From Saccharicrinis sp963663905 (GTDB lineage: Bacteria > Bacteroidota > Bacteroidia > Bacteroidales > Marinilabiliaceae), in NCBI GenBank assembly GCA_963663905.2, contig OY760657.1:4340001-4404000 (forward strand): a stretch of 64,000 bases of DNA. The letters run 5' to 3'. A program made the translations under genes and the position numbers. The notes beneath the pieces were generated by a model. It saw only the letters and a program-made list of their open reading frames with translations. It searched no databases and had not been told where the DNA came from. Of the stretch, positions 45,952 to 54,831 are shown one piece after another (position 1 is the first letter of the stretch; every line of letters begins with the position of its first letter).

Positions 45952-47853
45952 TTAATATGCTCTGGCATTTCTGCCCTCAACAAAGTTGATAAAAGAAGTA
46001 TTAACTACTTTATTTCCTCCTGCTGTTGGATATTTACCGGTAAAATACCAATCCCCATTATCATTCGGACAAGCAATATGTAAATTTTCAATAGTTTGAT
46101 AAACTACTTCAACTTCTGCATCAATATTTTTTGGAGTCAACATTTCTGCAATCTTATCAGAAACCTCTTCTACTGTAAAAGGTTTATAAATTTCTCTTAC
46201 GTAGTTTACAATTTCTTCTTTAGGAAGATTTTGTTGCTCTTTACATTTTTGATACACATCATCAATTACAGATTGCATACCACGCTCTTTCAATAAGGCA
46301 ATAGCAGCCTGAAATGCACAGAAGTCACCCAATTTGGCCATATCAATACCATAACAGTCTGGATAACGAATCTGAGGAGCAGATGATACAATAATAATTT
46401 TCTTTGGGTGTAATCTATCTAAAATCCTAAGAATACTTTTCTTTAATGTTGTACCACGAACAATAGAGTCATCAATAACAACAAGTGTATCCTCCTGGTT
46501 TTTCACAATCCCATAAGTAACGTCATACACGTGAGCTACTAAATCATCCCTACTTTCATCATCAGCGATAAAAGTTCTCATTTTAACATCCTTAATAGCC
46601 ATTTTTTCAACACGAGGTTGAACATGAATTATCTCAGATAGTTTTTCTCGTGTAAGTTCTTTCCCTTCATTAAGGATCTGATCAATCTTACGTTCATTAA
46701 CCAATTTACGAACGCCATCAACCATACCATAAAAAGCAGTTTCTGCCGTATTTGGAATATAAGAGAAAACAGTTTGTTCGATGTTAAAATTGACTTTTTC
46801 AAGAAGAGTTGGTGCTAACAAACGACCTAGTTCTTTTCTTTCCTGATATATGTATTTATCACTTCCTCGTGAAAAATAGATTCTTTCAAATGAACATGAA
46901 CGTCTTTCTTGCGGAACACGAACCTCTTCTTCATTTACCTCTCCATTTTTCTTAATCACCAAGGCATATCCAGGACGTAACTCCTGAACTTCCCTGATTC
47001 CTACATTCATTGCCGTTTGAATAACAGCACGTTCAGATGCAACTACAACAACTTCATCATCCATGTAATATGATGCCGGACGGATACCCCATGGGTCTCT
47101 TGCAACAAAAGCATCTCCATGGCCGAACATACCTGCGATTACATAACCACCATCCCATCTTCTGCTTGAACGCTCAAGAATTTTTCTAACATCAAGATTA
47201 TCTTCTATCTGATGTGAAATATCTTTATTTGAAAGTCCTTCATTTTTATATTGACGGAATAACATTTGATTTTCTTCATCCAGGAAGTGACCAACGTTTT
47301 CAAGAATAGTAACTGTATCTGTAAAATCTTTTGGATGTTGACCTAAATCTTCAAGGTTTCTGAAAATCTCATCCACATTAGTAAGATTAAAGTTACCTGC
47401 TAAAACAAGGTTTCTTGAACGCCAGTTATTTTCTCTCATAACCGGATGCACATAATCAATACTATGCTTTCCAAAAGTCCCATATCTTAAGTGACCTAAA
47501 TAGAGTTCACCACAGAAAGGCATATTAGCTTTAGCCCAAACAGGATCTTTCATTAGTTCAGGAGTAACTCCTTCAACTTTATTCAAACGTGTATCAATAT
47601 CATTAAATACATCCTGAATAGGATTTGCTAAATTAGATCTTGATCGAGACAGATACCTTGACCCTGAAGGTTGATCAATTTTCAAGCTGACAACTCCTGC
47701 ACCATCCTGCCCACGGTTGTGTTGTTTTTCCATTAACAAATAGAGCTTGTTGAGTCCGTAACGCCACGAACCATACTTCTCCTTGTAATACTCTAACGGT
47801 TTGCGTAATCTAATCAACACAAAACCACATTCATGCTTAATCTGCTCGCTCAT
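45952..47853 (-). CDS. Amidophosphoribosyltransferase (PurF-like)
   Basis: 633 aa, longer than E. coli PurF (505). Class II glutamine amidotransferase domain: C9 in HECGFVLIR is the expected N-terminal nucleophile after removal of a short propeptide, followed by HNRGQDGAGV and GHLRYGTFG. The phosphoribosyltransferase domain has the PRPP motif VVIDDSIVRGTT. PurF makes phosphoribosylamine, the first step of purine synthesis. Bacteroidota often carry two homologues, and this long form may be the second, so I leave the symbol open. A textbook promoter lies upstream. Confidence 0.85.
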   Translation of the reverse strand: MSEQIKHECGFVLIRLRKPLEYYKEKYGSWRYGLNKLYLLMEKQHNRGQDGAGVVSLKIDQPSGSRYLSRSRSNLANPIQDVFNDIDTRLNKVEGVTPELMKDPVWAKANMPFCGELYLGHLRYGTFGKHSIDYVHPVMRENNWRSRNLVLAGNFNLTNVDEIFRNLEDLGQHPKDFTDTVTILENVGHFLDEENQMLFRQYKNEGLSNKDISHQIEDNLDVRKILERSSRRWDGGYVIAGMFGHGDAFVARDPWGIRPASYYMDDEVVVVASERAVIQTAMNVGIREVQELRPGYALVIKKNGEVNEEEVRVPQERRSCSFERIYFSRGSDKYIYQERKELGRLLAPTLLEKVNFNIEQTVFSYIPNTAETAFYGMVDGVRKLVNERKIDQILNEGKELTREKLSEIIHVQPRVEKMAIKDVKMRTFIADDESRDDLVAHVYDVTYGIVKNQEDTLVVIDDSIVRGTTLKKSILRILDRLHPKKIIIVSSAPQIRYPDCYGIDMAKLGDFCAFQAAIALLKERGMQSVIDDVYQKCKEQQNLPKEEIVNYVREIYKPFTVEEVSDKIAEMLTPKNIDAEVEVVYQTIENLHIACPNDNGDWYFTGKYPTAGGNKVVNTSFINFVEGRNARAY

Positions 47854-47885
47854 ATTTTAAGAGACTTACTATTTTTAAGAAAGCG

Positions 47886-47916
47886 CAAATTTATTTTATT
47901 TTTTTTGCTTACCCAA
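47886..47916 (-). promoter_or_regulatory. Bacteroidota promoter of the purF-like gene
   Basis: On the minus strand, TTG (47916-47914), a 20-nt spacer, then TAAATTTG (47893-47886): an exact match to the -33 TTG / -7 TAnnTTTG consensus. The start codon is 32 nt further on. Confidence 0.8.
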
Positions 47917-47947
47917 GCTGTTAACAACTAAAAAGGGTTAAAATAAA

Positions 47948-47972
47948 AACGCTCCCTATCCGGGAGCGCTAT
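47948..47972 (-). terminator. Terminator after the SPOR gene
   Basis: GCGCTCCC / GGGAGCG stem (loop GGATA on the minus strand) followed by T-rich sequence. Confidence 0.8.
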
Positions 47973-47973
47973 T

Positions 47974-48432
47974 TTATTGTAAACTTGACAATTGAATATT
48001 ATCGACTGGCACTGGATAACAACTAGGAAACTCCTTCTTAAGCCTCTTATATAAATCCAATGACTCACTCTTGCTTCTAAAATCACCTACCTGCACCCTC
48101 CAAAAAGGGGCTTCATACATCATATAAATCTTTTCATCCTGAAACAAAGACAAAACCTTAGCCTTAACTTCACTGGCTTCTTTCTTTGCATTATTACTAG
48201 ATCCCAAATACAACTGAATCCGGAATCCATCAACTCCGCCAGCTCTTTTATTCATATCTAAATGAATACCAACCAAATCATCAATTTCTAAAGACTGCGT
48301 AATTTCTACAGATCCTTCATCGCTCTCACTTTTTGATGTTACTTTTTCAAGTAAATCCTGACCTGATTTATTTTGAGCACTTACCTTTAAAGAAACAAAA
48401 CCTATTATTACAACAAATAATATCCTAATCAT
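47974..48432 (-). CDS. SPOR-domain secreted protein
   Basis: 152 aa. Signal peptide (ILFVVIIGFVSLKVSAQ), a linker, then a SPOR fold (residues ~70-150: GFRIQLYLGSSNNAKKEASEVKAKV is read in two parts; YMMYEAPFWRVQVGDFRSKSES). SPOR domains bind glycan strands lacking stem peptides, often at division septa. The 9-nt gap after the Usp gene suggests co-transcription. Confidence 0.82.
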   Translation of the reverse strand: MIRILFVVIIGFVSLKVSAQNKSGQDLLEKVTSKSESDEGSVEITQSLEIDDLVGIHLDMNKRAGGVDGFRIQLYLGSSNNAKKEASEVKAKVLSLFQDEKIYMMYEAPFWRVQVGDFRSKSESLDLYKRLKKEFPSCYPVPVDNIQLSSLQ

Positions 48433-48441
48433 TTTTCGACT

Positions 48442-49302
48442 TTAATATTTCGACTGCAAATATAAAGATTCTTTTGTTGGAACTGCTAAAACAGGACACT
48501 TAGACTCATTTATAAGTTGATTAGCAAATGGCTTTAAAAAATTATCAAAAGGATTTGATGATCTTAGAATATTAGTTGCAACAATATCCGCATCAATCTT
48601 TTCAATATATTCCATTAACAAATCGGCTTTTGACTTACCACTTAGTATTTCAGATTCAACACGTAAGTCGGTATTCTTTTTAATAAATCTCACCGTTTGT
48701 TTTACAAAGGCATTAACCCTACTTTTCAAAATATTGTAACCAGGTTCCTTTATCCCAACAACAAAAAGTTTCGCATCAAATAATTTAGCCATTCCTACCA
48801 CTGCAGGAACTTTTTGACGACTTGTACGTGTATAACTAATTGGTAATATTACTTTACTCACATCCCTCCACTCTCTTTCCGGACGAACTGTTAAAACCGG
48901 AACATCTGAACTATGTACCAAACGATAGGCATTACTTCCAATCCACTTATCTTCAAAACCAGAAGCACCATGTGTACCAACCACAATTAATGTAGCATCA
49001 TCATATTTAGCCTGATTGGTAACCTCCTTTATAACATTACCTTCTCTTACTTTATAATCAAAACTTCCTCCTGGCACTAGATATTTACTCTTATTCTTTT
49101 CCACAATTTCATTTAACCACTCCCCAACATTATCACTCAAAATTAATTCCGGATCTTTTTTCGAATATCGGTATTCTATTTTTTTGGTCTTCACATGCAA
49201 AATTTTCAAGTCTGCTTTTAACTTATTTGCAATATGAATTCCAAAATCTAAAGCATTCAGAGAGTTATCAGAAAAGTCTATAGGAACAAGTATTTTAGTC
49301 AT
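48442..49302 (-). CDS. Universal stress protein, tandem UspA domains
   Basis: 286 aa, two Usp domains. The first (1-145) starts ILVPIDFSDNSLNALDFG and ends VGTHGASGFEDKWIGSNAYRLVHSS-type (GTHG near 108). The second (150-280) is more degenerate (VILPISYTRTSRQKVPAVVG; DIVATNILRSSNPFDNFL; CPVLAVP). Tandem Usps are cytoplasmic nucleotide-binding stress proteins with no fixed reaction. It heads a two-gene unit with the SPOR protein. Confidence 0.87.
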   Translation of the reverse strand: MTKILVPIDFSDNSLNALDFGIHIANKLKADLKILHVKTKKIEYRYSKKDPELILSDNVGEWLNEIVEKNKSKYLVPGGSFDYKVREGNVIKEVTNQAKYDDATLIVVGTHGASGFEDKWIGSNAYRLVHSSDVPVLTVRPEREWRDVSKVILPISYTRTSRQKVPAVVGMAKLFDAKLFVVGIKEPGYNILKSRVNAFVKQTVRFIKKNTDLRVESEILSGKSKADLLMEYIEKIDADIVATNILRSSNPFDNFLKPFANQLINESKCPVLAVPTKESLYLQSKY

Positions 49303-49447
49303 GAGAACATATATTTTTATAAAAATGCGAAATTTAGTACCAAAAGATACGTAGATAATTCTAAAATAGTTTTCCCAAAACTAATATTTTATTCAACACC
49401 CTCTATTTTTAAACTGGCAACATTCTTTAAAGAGTACAAAATAAAAA

Positions 49448-49503
49448 TACCGGGATAACAAACTTATAAGTTTGTTAATACCCGGTATCAATCAACACAA
49501 CAC
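49448..49503. repeat. Tandem hairpin repeat A
   Basis: Outer stem TACCGGG / CCCGGTA around an inner palindrome TAACAAAC..GTTTGTTA, followed by the conserved tag ATCAACACAACAC. First of three units between the STAS and Usp genes. On the minus strand it is followed by TATTTTTATTTT, like a terminator. Confidence 0.75.
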
Positions 49504-49531
49504 AAATTTTAAATATCTTAATTTGATAAAA

Positions 49532-49593
49532 CACCGAGAGTTACATTTGTGGGGACAAATGTAGATAACTCCCGGCATCAATCAACACAACAC
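49532..49593. repeat. Tandem hairpin repeat B
   Basis: Stem CCGAGAGTTA..TTTGT / ACAAA..TAACTCCCGG with a GGGG loop (CCCC on the minus strand), followed by the same ATCAACACAACAC tag. Confidence 0.75.
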
Positions 49594-49706
49594 TCTTATT
49601 TTTCCGCTAAATTAATTTTTTCTAGCATTTGACTAATATAGTTTTTTGTTTTTATAGAGTAAAAAGGTAACATTTAACATTAATTCTGGTGTTTGCTTTA
49701 AAAATC

Positions 49707-49765
49707 GCCGGAAGTTGCTCTTGTGGGGACAATAAAGTCAACTCCCGGCTTGTTCAACACAACAC
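49707..49765. repeat. Tandem hairpin repeat C
   Basis: Stem GCCGGAAGTTG..TTGT / ACAA..CAACTCCCGGC with the same GGGG loop and a TTCAACACAACAC tag. It lies 6 nt after the STAS stop and would form that gene's terminator on the minus strand. Confidence 0.75.
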
Positions 49766-49771
49766 TATTTT

Positions 49772-50116
49772 TTATGCTATCAAGAGTTCTTTAGAAAATG
49801 GTTTTGGTATATCACAAAAGAAAAACAAATGGTCTACTTGAGCAGATCGGAATTTCTTTAATATTTTTTCGCCAACATTAAACAAACTTACTTGTCCTCG
49901 ATTCATTTCAGACAAACGTTGCCCTGCAATAAGTGCATCAATTGCATCTGTTGGTATTTCATTTAATTGACCTAAATCAACCATTACATTTGAAAATGGA
50001 TTAGTAAGGATATTAATTAATTTGTTTTTAAATTGAGTAATCTCATTTGAATTCAAATTAGTTTCCTTTTCAAAAGAAACTAAAATTGTATTTTGGAAAG
50101 TTTTAATTCTAATCAT
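49772..50116 (-). CDS. STAS-domain protein (anti-sigma-antagonist-like)
   Basis: 114 aa from ATG 50116; an upstream ATG at 50146 adds ten residues that look non-conserved. The fold pattern is beta (ILVSFEKE), helix (SNEITQFKNKLINIL), beta (NVMVDLGQL), IPTDAIDALIAGQRLSE where a phosphorylatable Ser/Thr is expected, and GQVSLFNVG. Stand-alone STAS proteins act in partner-switching pathways, but no kinase or sigma factor is adjacent. Sequence similarity is modest. Confidence 0.62.
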   Translation of the reverse strand: MIRIKTFQNTILVSFEKETNLNSNEITQFKNKLINILTNPFSNVMVDLGQLNEIPTDAIDALIAGQRLSEMNRGQVSLFNVGEKILKKFRSAQVDHLFFFCDIPKPFSKELLIA

Positions 50117-50378
50117 CGTTACATGTGTTTGTGTTTCGAAAATCATATTTCCAAAGCGCGTGCCATTTTTAAAAACCCACTGATTATCAATAACTTAAAA
50201 TTCCGACATCACAAAACATTGCCAAATTATGGATTTTATTCCATTTTATGGAATCTATCCAACAATTATCATTTCACATGTATCAATTTGATTTAATGAT
50301 AGTTGCTTAATATGTAATAAAAAAGAATTTCTTAAATTAAATGATTGTGATAATTTTGCACCAAACTATTAATAGTAA

Positions 50379-51518
50379 ATGATGGTAACAGACCAATATT
50401 TTGATTCCATTCGTCCATATAGAGACAACGAAATGACTGAGGTTTTCGAGCAGTTGATGAATGAAGAATCTTTTAAACAATTACTAAATTTCCTATTTCC
50501 ACATATTAAAATAGAGGATTTTTATAAAAAACTATTGTCTTTAAAATCAATTAAGGATTTTCAGATCAATGTAATATATCCATACATAAAGGATGTAATT
50601 AAAAGCACAACTCATGGAGTTAGTGCTGAAGGATTTGAAAAACTGGACCCAACAAAGAGCTATATCTTCATATCTAATCACAGAGATATTGTTTTGGATT
50701 CGGCTTTTCTGAATATTTTATTACATGATCACGGACATGAAACCTGCGAAATAGCAATAGGAGACAACCTTTTAATTTATCCATGGATTACAAAGCTGGT
50801 CAGGCTTAATAAATCATTCATGGTTAAAAGAAATTTACCGGCACGTCAGATGCTACAAAGCTCCAAACTACTTTCAGAGTACATAAGATATAATCTAACA
50901 GAAAGAAATTCTAGTGTCTGGATTGCTCAACGAGAAGGAAGATCAAAAGATGGAAATGACAAAACACAAACCAGCTTACTTAAAATGCTAAATTTAAGTG
51001 GATCAAAAACCTTTTCTGAAAATTTTCAAGATCTACAAATTGTGCCACTTTCAATATCATACGAATACGATCCTTGTGATTATTTAAAGGCAAATGAGTT
51101 TTTGCTAAAAAAGCAAAATCCTGAATATAAAAAAACTCAGGAAGATGATTTAAAGCATATGGGATCAGGCATAAAAGGAAGAAAAGGCCGTGTTAACTTC
51201 AACATAGGAACACCTTTAAACCATGAACTTGAGGCATTAAACTCCTTAGATAAAAACGAACAACTCAATAAATTAGCTGAACTTATAGATGAGCAGATCC
51301 ATAACAACTATAAATTATGGCCAGGTAATTTTATTGCAGCAGATATTATAAATAACAACAATTACTTTGCAGAAAAATATTCTGAGGAGGAAGAAAAAAC
51401 TTTCCATGAATATATCGACGAGCATATTTCCAGATTAAAAACTAATGAAGCTCAATTCATTAAGCAATCTTTAATGGAAATGTATGCAAATCCTGTTAAA
51501 AACTTCTACAAAGAATAA
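50379..51518 (+). CDS. Glycerol-acyltransferase family protein
   Basis: 379 aa. PlsB/PlsC superfamily: SNHRDIVLDSAFL supplies the catalytic His/Asp, VWIAQREGRSKDG matches the EGTRS-type acyl-acceptor motif, and LQIVPLSISYEYDP the following conserved strand. There is no membrane-spanning helix. It probably acylates glycerol-phosphate or a lysophospholipid at the inner membrane. Start codons at 50379 and 50382 are both possible. It is followed by a strong bidirectional terminator. Confidence 0.8.
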   Translation: MMVTDQYFDSIRPYRDNEMTEVFEQLMNEESFKQLLNFLFPHIKIEDFYKKLLSLKSIKDFQINVIYPYIKDVIKSTTHGVSAEGFEKLDPTKSYIFISNHRDIVLDSAFLNILLHDHGHETCEIAIGDNLLIYPWITKLVRLNKSFMVKRNLPARQMLQSSKLLSEYIRYNLTERNSSVWIAQREGRSKDGNDKTQTSLLKMLNLSGSKTFSENFQDLQIVPLSISYEYDPCDYLKANEFLLKKQNPEYKKTQEDDLKHMGSGIKGRKGRVNFNIGTPLNHELEALNSLDKNEQLNKLAELIDEQIHNNYKLWPGNFIAADIINNNNYFAEKYSEEEEKTFHEYIDEHISRLKTNEAQFIKQSLMEMYANPVKNFYKE

Positions 51519-51536
51519 AACATTGACTATCAAAAG

Positions 51537-51575
51537 AAAAGGGGCGATTCCAAAATTTGGAATCGCCCCTTTTTA
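51537..51575. terminator. Bidirectional terminator
   Basis: A near-perfect palindrome GGGGCGATTCCAAA / TTTGGAATCGCCCC with A-rich and T-rich flanks, between convergent genes. Confidence 0.9.
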
Positions 51576-51592
51576 TATTCACTTATATCTTA

Positions 51593-53344
51593 CTACTCCT
51601 TTAATTTCAGAGCAATATTTAATTCTTCCAATTGAGAAGGTGCAATCGGAGCTGGTGCATCATTCATTACATCTCTTCCAGAATTATTTTTAGGGAATGC
51701 AATCACATCCCTAATAGAATCTAATCCGGCAAAAAGAGATGCTAAACGATCAAATCCAAATGCAACACCACCATGAGGAGGTGCTCCATATTTAAATGCA
51801 TTCATCAAGAAGCCAAATTGACTTTCAGCTTCTTCTTCTGAAAAACCTAATAACTGAAACATCTTATGCTGAAGCTCATCATCATGAATTCTAATAGACC
51901 CACCACCAATTTCAACGCCATTTATAACTAAATCGTAGGCATTTGCTCTCACCTTTCCCGGATCAGTTTCCAACAAGGCAAAATCTTCTTTCTTTGGTGA
52001 CGTAAATGGATGGTGCATGGCATGATAACGACCACTTTCATCATCCCATTCTAACAATGGAAAATCAACAACCCATAATGGCGCAAACTTATTTTTATCT
52101 CTTAGTCCCAAACGAGCTCCCATTTCTAATCTTAACTCACAAAGCGCATTTTGTGTTTTAGCTTTTGCTCCTGCTAAAATTAAAATTAAGTCACCCGGAT
52201 TTGCTCCATAAGCTTCAGTCCATTTCTTTAATTCATCTTCTCCAAAGAACTTATCTACAGAGGATTTAATTGTACCATCAGTATTATACTTAACGTAAAC
52301 CAATCCTTGAGCACCAATTTGTGGTTTACGAACAAAGTCAGTTAACTTATCTAAATCTTTTCTTGAATAAGATGCACATCCGCTTGCACAAATACCACCT
52401 ATATATTCTGCATCATCAAAAACCTTAAATCCAGCAGATACCATTTCTTTCATTTCAACAAACTTCATATCGAAGCGAATATCCGGTTTATCAGAACCAT
52501 AATATTTCATTGCTTCTTCATACGGCATTTGAGGAAAATCGTAGTCAATATCAATATTTTTAATCACTTTAAACAAGTGCTTAGTCATACCTTCAAAAGT
52601 GGACAATACATCTTGTTGCTCAACAAAAGACATCTCACAGTCAATCTGTGTAAATTCAGGCTGGCGGTCAGCTCTTAAGTCCTCATCTCTAAAACACTTA
52701 ACAATCTGGAAATACCTGTCAAACCCTGCAACCATTAACAACTGCTTAAACAACTGAGGTGACTGAGGCAAGGCATAAAACTGACCTGGATTTAATCTTG
52801 AAGGAACAATAAAATCTCTTGCTCCCTCTGGAGTTGACTTCATTAAAACAGGAGTTTCTGTTTCAATAAAATTTTGCTGATTTAAAAAATTACGAACCTC
52901 AAAACCTAATTTATGTCTTAGTTCCAGGTTACTACGAACAGGATTACGACGTAAATCAAGATATCTATATTTCATTCTTAATTCATCTCCACCATCCGTT
53001 TCATCTTCAATAGTAAATGGAGGTAATTCAGAAGCATTAAGAATCTCAAATTTATCAACAAGAATTTCAATTTCTCCGGTTGGTATTTTACTGTTTTTAT
53101 TACTACGCTCTGCAACTTTACCTACCACTTGAATTACATACTCTCTACCTAATTTACGGGCTTCATCACTTAAGTCTTTTCTTGATTCAACATCCAACAC
53201 TAATTGTGTAATTCCATATCTGTCTCTTAAATCAATAAAAGTCATTCCACCAAGATTACGAATCTTCTGAACCCATCCACTAAGCGTTACTTCTTTATTT
53301 ACATCTTCAAGCCTAAGCTCTCCACAAGTATGCGATCTATACAT
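51593..53344 (-). CDS. aspS: Aspartyl-tRNA synthetase
   Basis: 583 aa, bacterial-type length. N-terminal OB-fold anticodon-binding domain (SGWVQKIRNLGGMTFIDLRD), class II motif 2 FRDEDLRADRQPEFTQID, the bacterial GAD insertion (~290-410) and motif 3 GVAFGFDRLASL. Charges tRNA-Asp; the gene context does not show whether it is discriminating. Monocistronic. Confidence 0.97.
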   Translation of the reverse strand: MYRSHTCGELRLEDVNKEVTLSGWVQKIRNLGGMTFIDLRDRYGITQLVLDVESRKDLSDEARKLGREYVIQVVGKVAERSNKNSKIPTGEIEILVDKFEILNASELPPFTIEDETDGGDELRMKYRYLDLRRNPVRSNLELRHKLGFEVRNFLNQQNFIETETPVLMKSTPEGARDFIVPSRLNPGQFYALPQSPQLFKQLLMVAGFDRYFQIVKCFRDEDLRADRQPEFTQIDCEMSFVEQQDVLSTFEGMTKHLFKVIKNIDIDYDFPQMPYEEAMKYYGSDKPDIRFDMKFVEMKEMVSAGFKVFDDAEYIGGICASGCASYSRKDLDKLTDFVRKPQIGAQGLVYVKYNTDGTIKSSVDKFFGEDELKKWTEAYGANPGDLILILAGAKAKTQNALCELRLEMGARLGLRDKNKFAPLWVVDFPLLEWDDESGRYHAMHHPFTSPKKEDFALLETDPGKVRANAYDLVINGVEIGGGSIRIHDDELQHKMFQLLGFSEEEAESQFGFLMNAFKYGAPPHGGVAFGFDRLASLFAGLDSIRDVIAFPKNNSGRDVMNDAPAPIAPSQLEELNIALKLKE

Positions 53345-53483
53345 TATAATTGTTATTTATTACTCAATAATTATATTTGAAAACCAGTTGAAATTCTAAA
53401 ACCAAACTACTGATTGTTTTAACATGCGAAAATATAAAGAAATTAAATAAATCAACTCTATTTCTTAAATATTAAACTAAAAG

Positions 53484-53930
53484 ATGACGAAAATCAATTT
53501 CTCAGACGAATATTTTATGCAACAAGCACTTAACGAAGCTAAAAATGCATTATTAAAAGATGAAATACCTGTTGGCGCTGTTGTTGTTTGCAACAAACAA
53601 ATTATATCAAGAGCTCACAATCTTACAGAAACATTAAACGATGTAACTGCTCATGCCGAAATGTTGGCAATTACTGCTGCTGCTGAATTTCTTGGTGGCA
53701 AATACCTTACCGAATGCACTTTATACGTTACACTAGAACCTTGCTGTATGTGTGCAGGTGCCTTAAATTGGTCTCAAATAGGAAGAATAGTTTTTGGGGC
53801 TTCAGATGAAAAAAGAGGCTTTTTAAAACATACACCCCCAATAATACACGGTAAAATCCCAATAATTAGCGGTATTTTAAAATCAGAGTGCTCTGAATTA
53901 ATAACAAACTTCTTCAAAAACAAAAGATAA
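53484..53930 (+). CDS. tadA: tRNA-specific adenosine deaminase TadA
   Basis: 148 aa. Converts A34 to inosine in tRNA-Arg(ACG). Zinc ligands and catalytic Glu are in TAHAEMLAI and EPCCMCAGAL; the family N-terminal EYFMQQALNEAKNALLKDEIPVG is read in parts. The length is normal. It lies 38 nt upstream of the AlkD-like gene on the same strand. Confidence 0.94.
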   Translation: MTKINFSDEYFMQQALNEAKNALLKDEIPVGAVVVCNKQIISRAHNLTETLNDVTAHAEMLAITAAAEFLGGKYLTECTLYVTLEPCCMCAGALNWSQIGRIVFGASDEKRGFLKHTPPIIHGKIPIISGILKSECSELITNFFKNKR

Positions 53931-53968
53931 ATTTTTAACAAAATCTATTTTTTAGTATTTTTACGGGT

Positions 53969-54643
53969 ATGAATTTAGAAAATATTTATACTCGACTTAA
54001 AGAAGGCGGCACCACCGAAAATGAAAAAAAATATCAACTACAAGGTGCCAAAGGTGAGCTTTTTGGCGTTAGTATTACTGACATTGAAAAGCTAAAAGAA
54101 GACCTTATATCAGCCTGCAAAAAAGATGGAAGCGCTCACTCTTTAGCAAAGGAACTCTGGACAACACGAAACACCGAAGCAAGAATTCTTGCATGTATGA
54201 TTGCAGATCCTCAAAAAACAACACGTAACATGGCAAACCAATGGATCTCTGTAATCAACTTTTACCTAATTGCAGATTATTTTTCTGATTTAATAGCCCA
54301 AACTCGTTTCGGGTCTGATATTATGTACCTTTGGATTCAATCTCCATATGAATATATAAAAAGAACTGGCTATTTAATCCTAAATCATCTTGCCAAGAAT
54401 GACAGCACAAAAAGCGAATTATTTTTCAAAGCATTCTTACAAAAAATTAAACAGGAAGTACAATTTTCGCCTAATTGGGCAAAAGAAGCCATGTATAAAT
54501 GTTTAATTTCCATAGCATCCAAATCTAAAAACCTCAAAGAAGAAGTAATTAATTCGATGCAAGGAGTTAAAACTATCGAAATTAATTACGATGGAAAATC
54601 GGCTAAAACAATTGACATTATTGAAGAATTAAACAAATTATAA
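53969..54643 (+). CDS. AlkD-like DNA alkylation repair protein
   Basis: 224 aa, all-helical HEAT-like repeats as in AlkD glycosylases. Typical segments: GVSITDIEKLKEDLI, AKELWTTRNTEARILACMI, SDLIAQTRFGSDIMYLWI-type region and NWAKEAMYKCLISIA. AlkD removes bulky cationic adducts without base flipping. I cannot align the catalytic Asp with certainty, so activity is unproven. Probably co-transcribed with tadA. Confidence 0.72.
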   Translation: MNLENIYTRLKEGGTTENEKKYQLQGAKGELFGVSITDIEKLKEDLISACKKDGSAHSLAKELWTTRNTEARILACMIADPQKTTRNMANQWISVINFYLIADYFSDLIAQTRFGSDIMYLWIQSPYEYIKRTGYLILNHLAKNDSTKSELFFKAFLQKIKQEVQFSPNWAKEAMYKCLISIASKSKNLKEEVINSMQGVKTIEINYDGKSAKTIDIIEELNKL

Positions 54644-54677
54644 TACAGACCAAAAATCTTATTATTAACCAACTTTA

Positions 54678-54724
54678 CAAAAGCAGTCTGAAAATACGCC
54701 AAACTATTTTCAGACTGCTTTTTA
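54678..54724 (+). terminator. Intrinsic terminator after the AlkD-like gene
   Basis: Perfect 18-bp stem AAAGCAGTCTGAAAATA / TATTTTCAGACTGCTTT with an 8-nt loop, followed by T-rich sequence. Confidence 0.88.
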
Positions 54725-54798
54725 CATTATTAAATATTACAACCATATTTATATCTTAAATCGAACACTGGTTATTAGACGAATTGCAAATATCATCT

Positions 54799-54806
54799 TA
54801 TCTTTG
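54799..54806 (+). promoter_or_regulatory. -7 element of the DEAD-box helicase gene
   Basis: TATCTTTG is an exact match to TAnnTTTG, 25 nt before the TTG start. A convincing -33 TTG at the right distance was not found. Confidence 0.55.
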
Positions 54807-54831
54807 CGCCAAATAATTAAAACATACTATT

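Larger units (their letters stand above)
49303..49771. other. Intergenic region with three tandem hairpin units
   Basis: 469 bp without an open frame. It is occupied by repeats A, B and C and AT-rich spacers. The hairpins could be transcribed as small RNAs or as a long 3' leader/trailer of the STAS gene. No exact TAnnTTTG element lies directly in front of the units on either strand. Confidence 0.5.
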
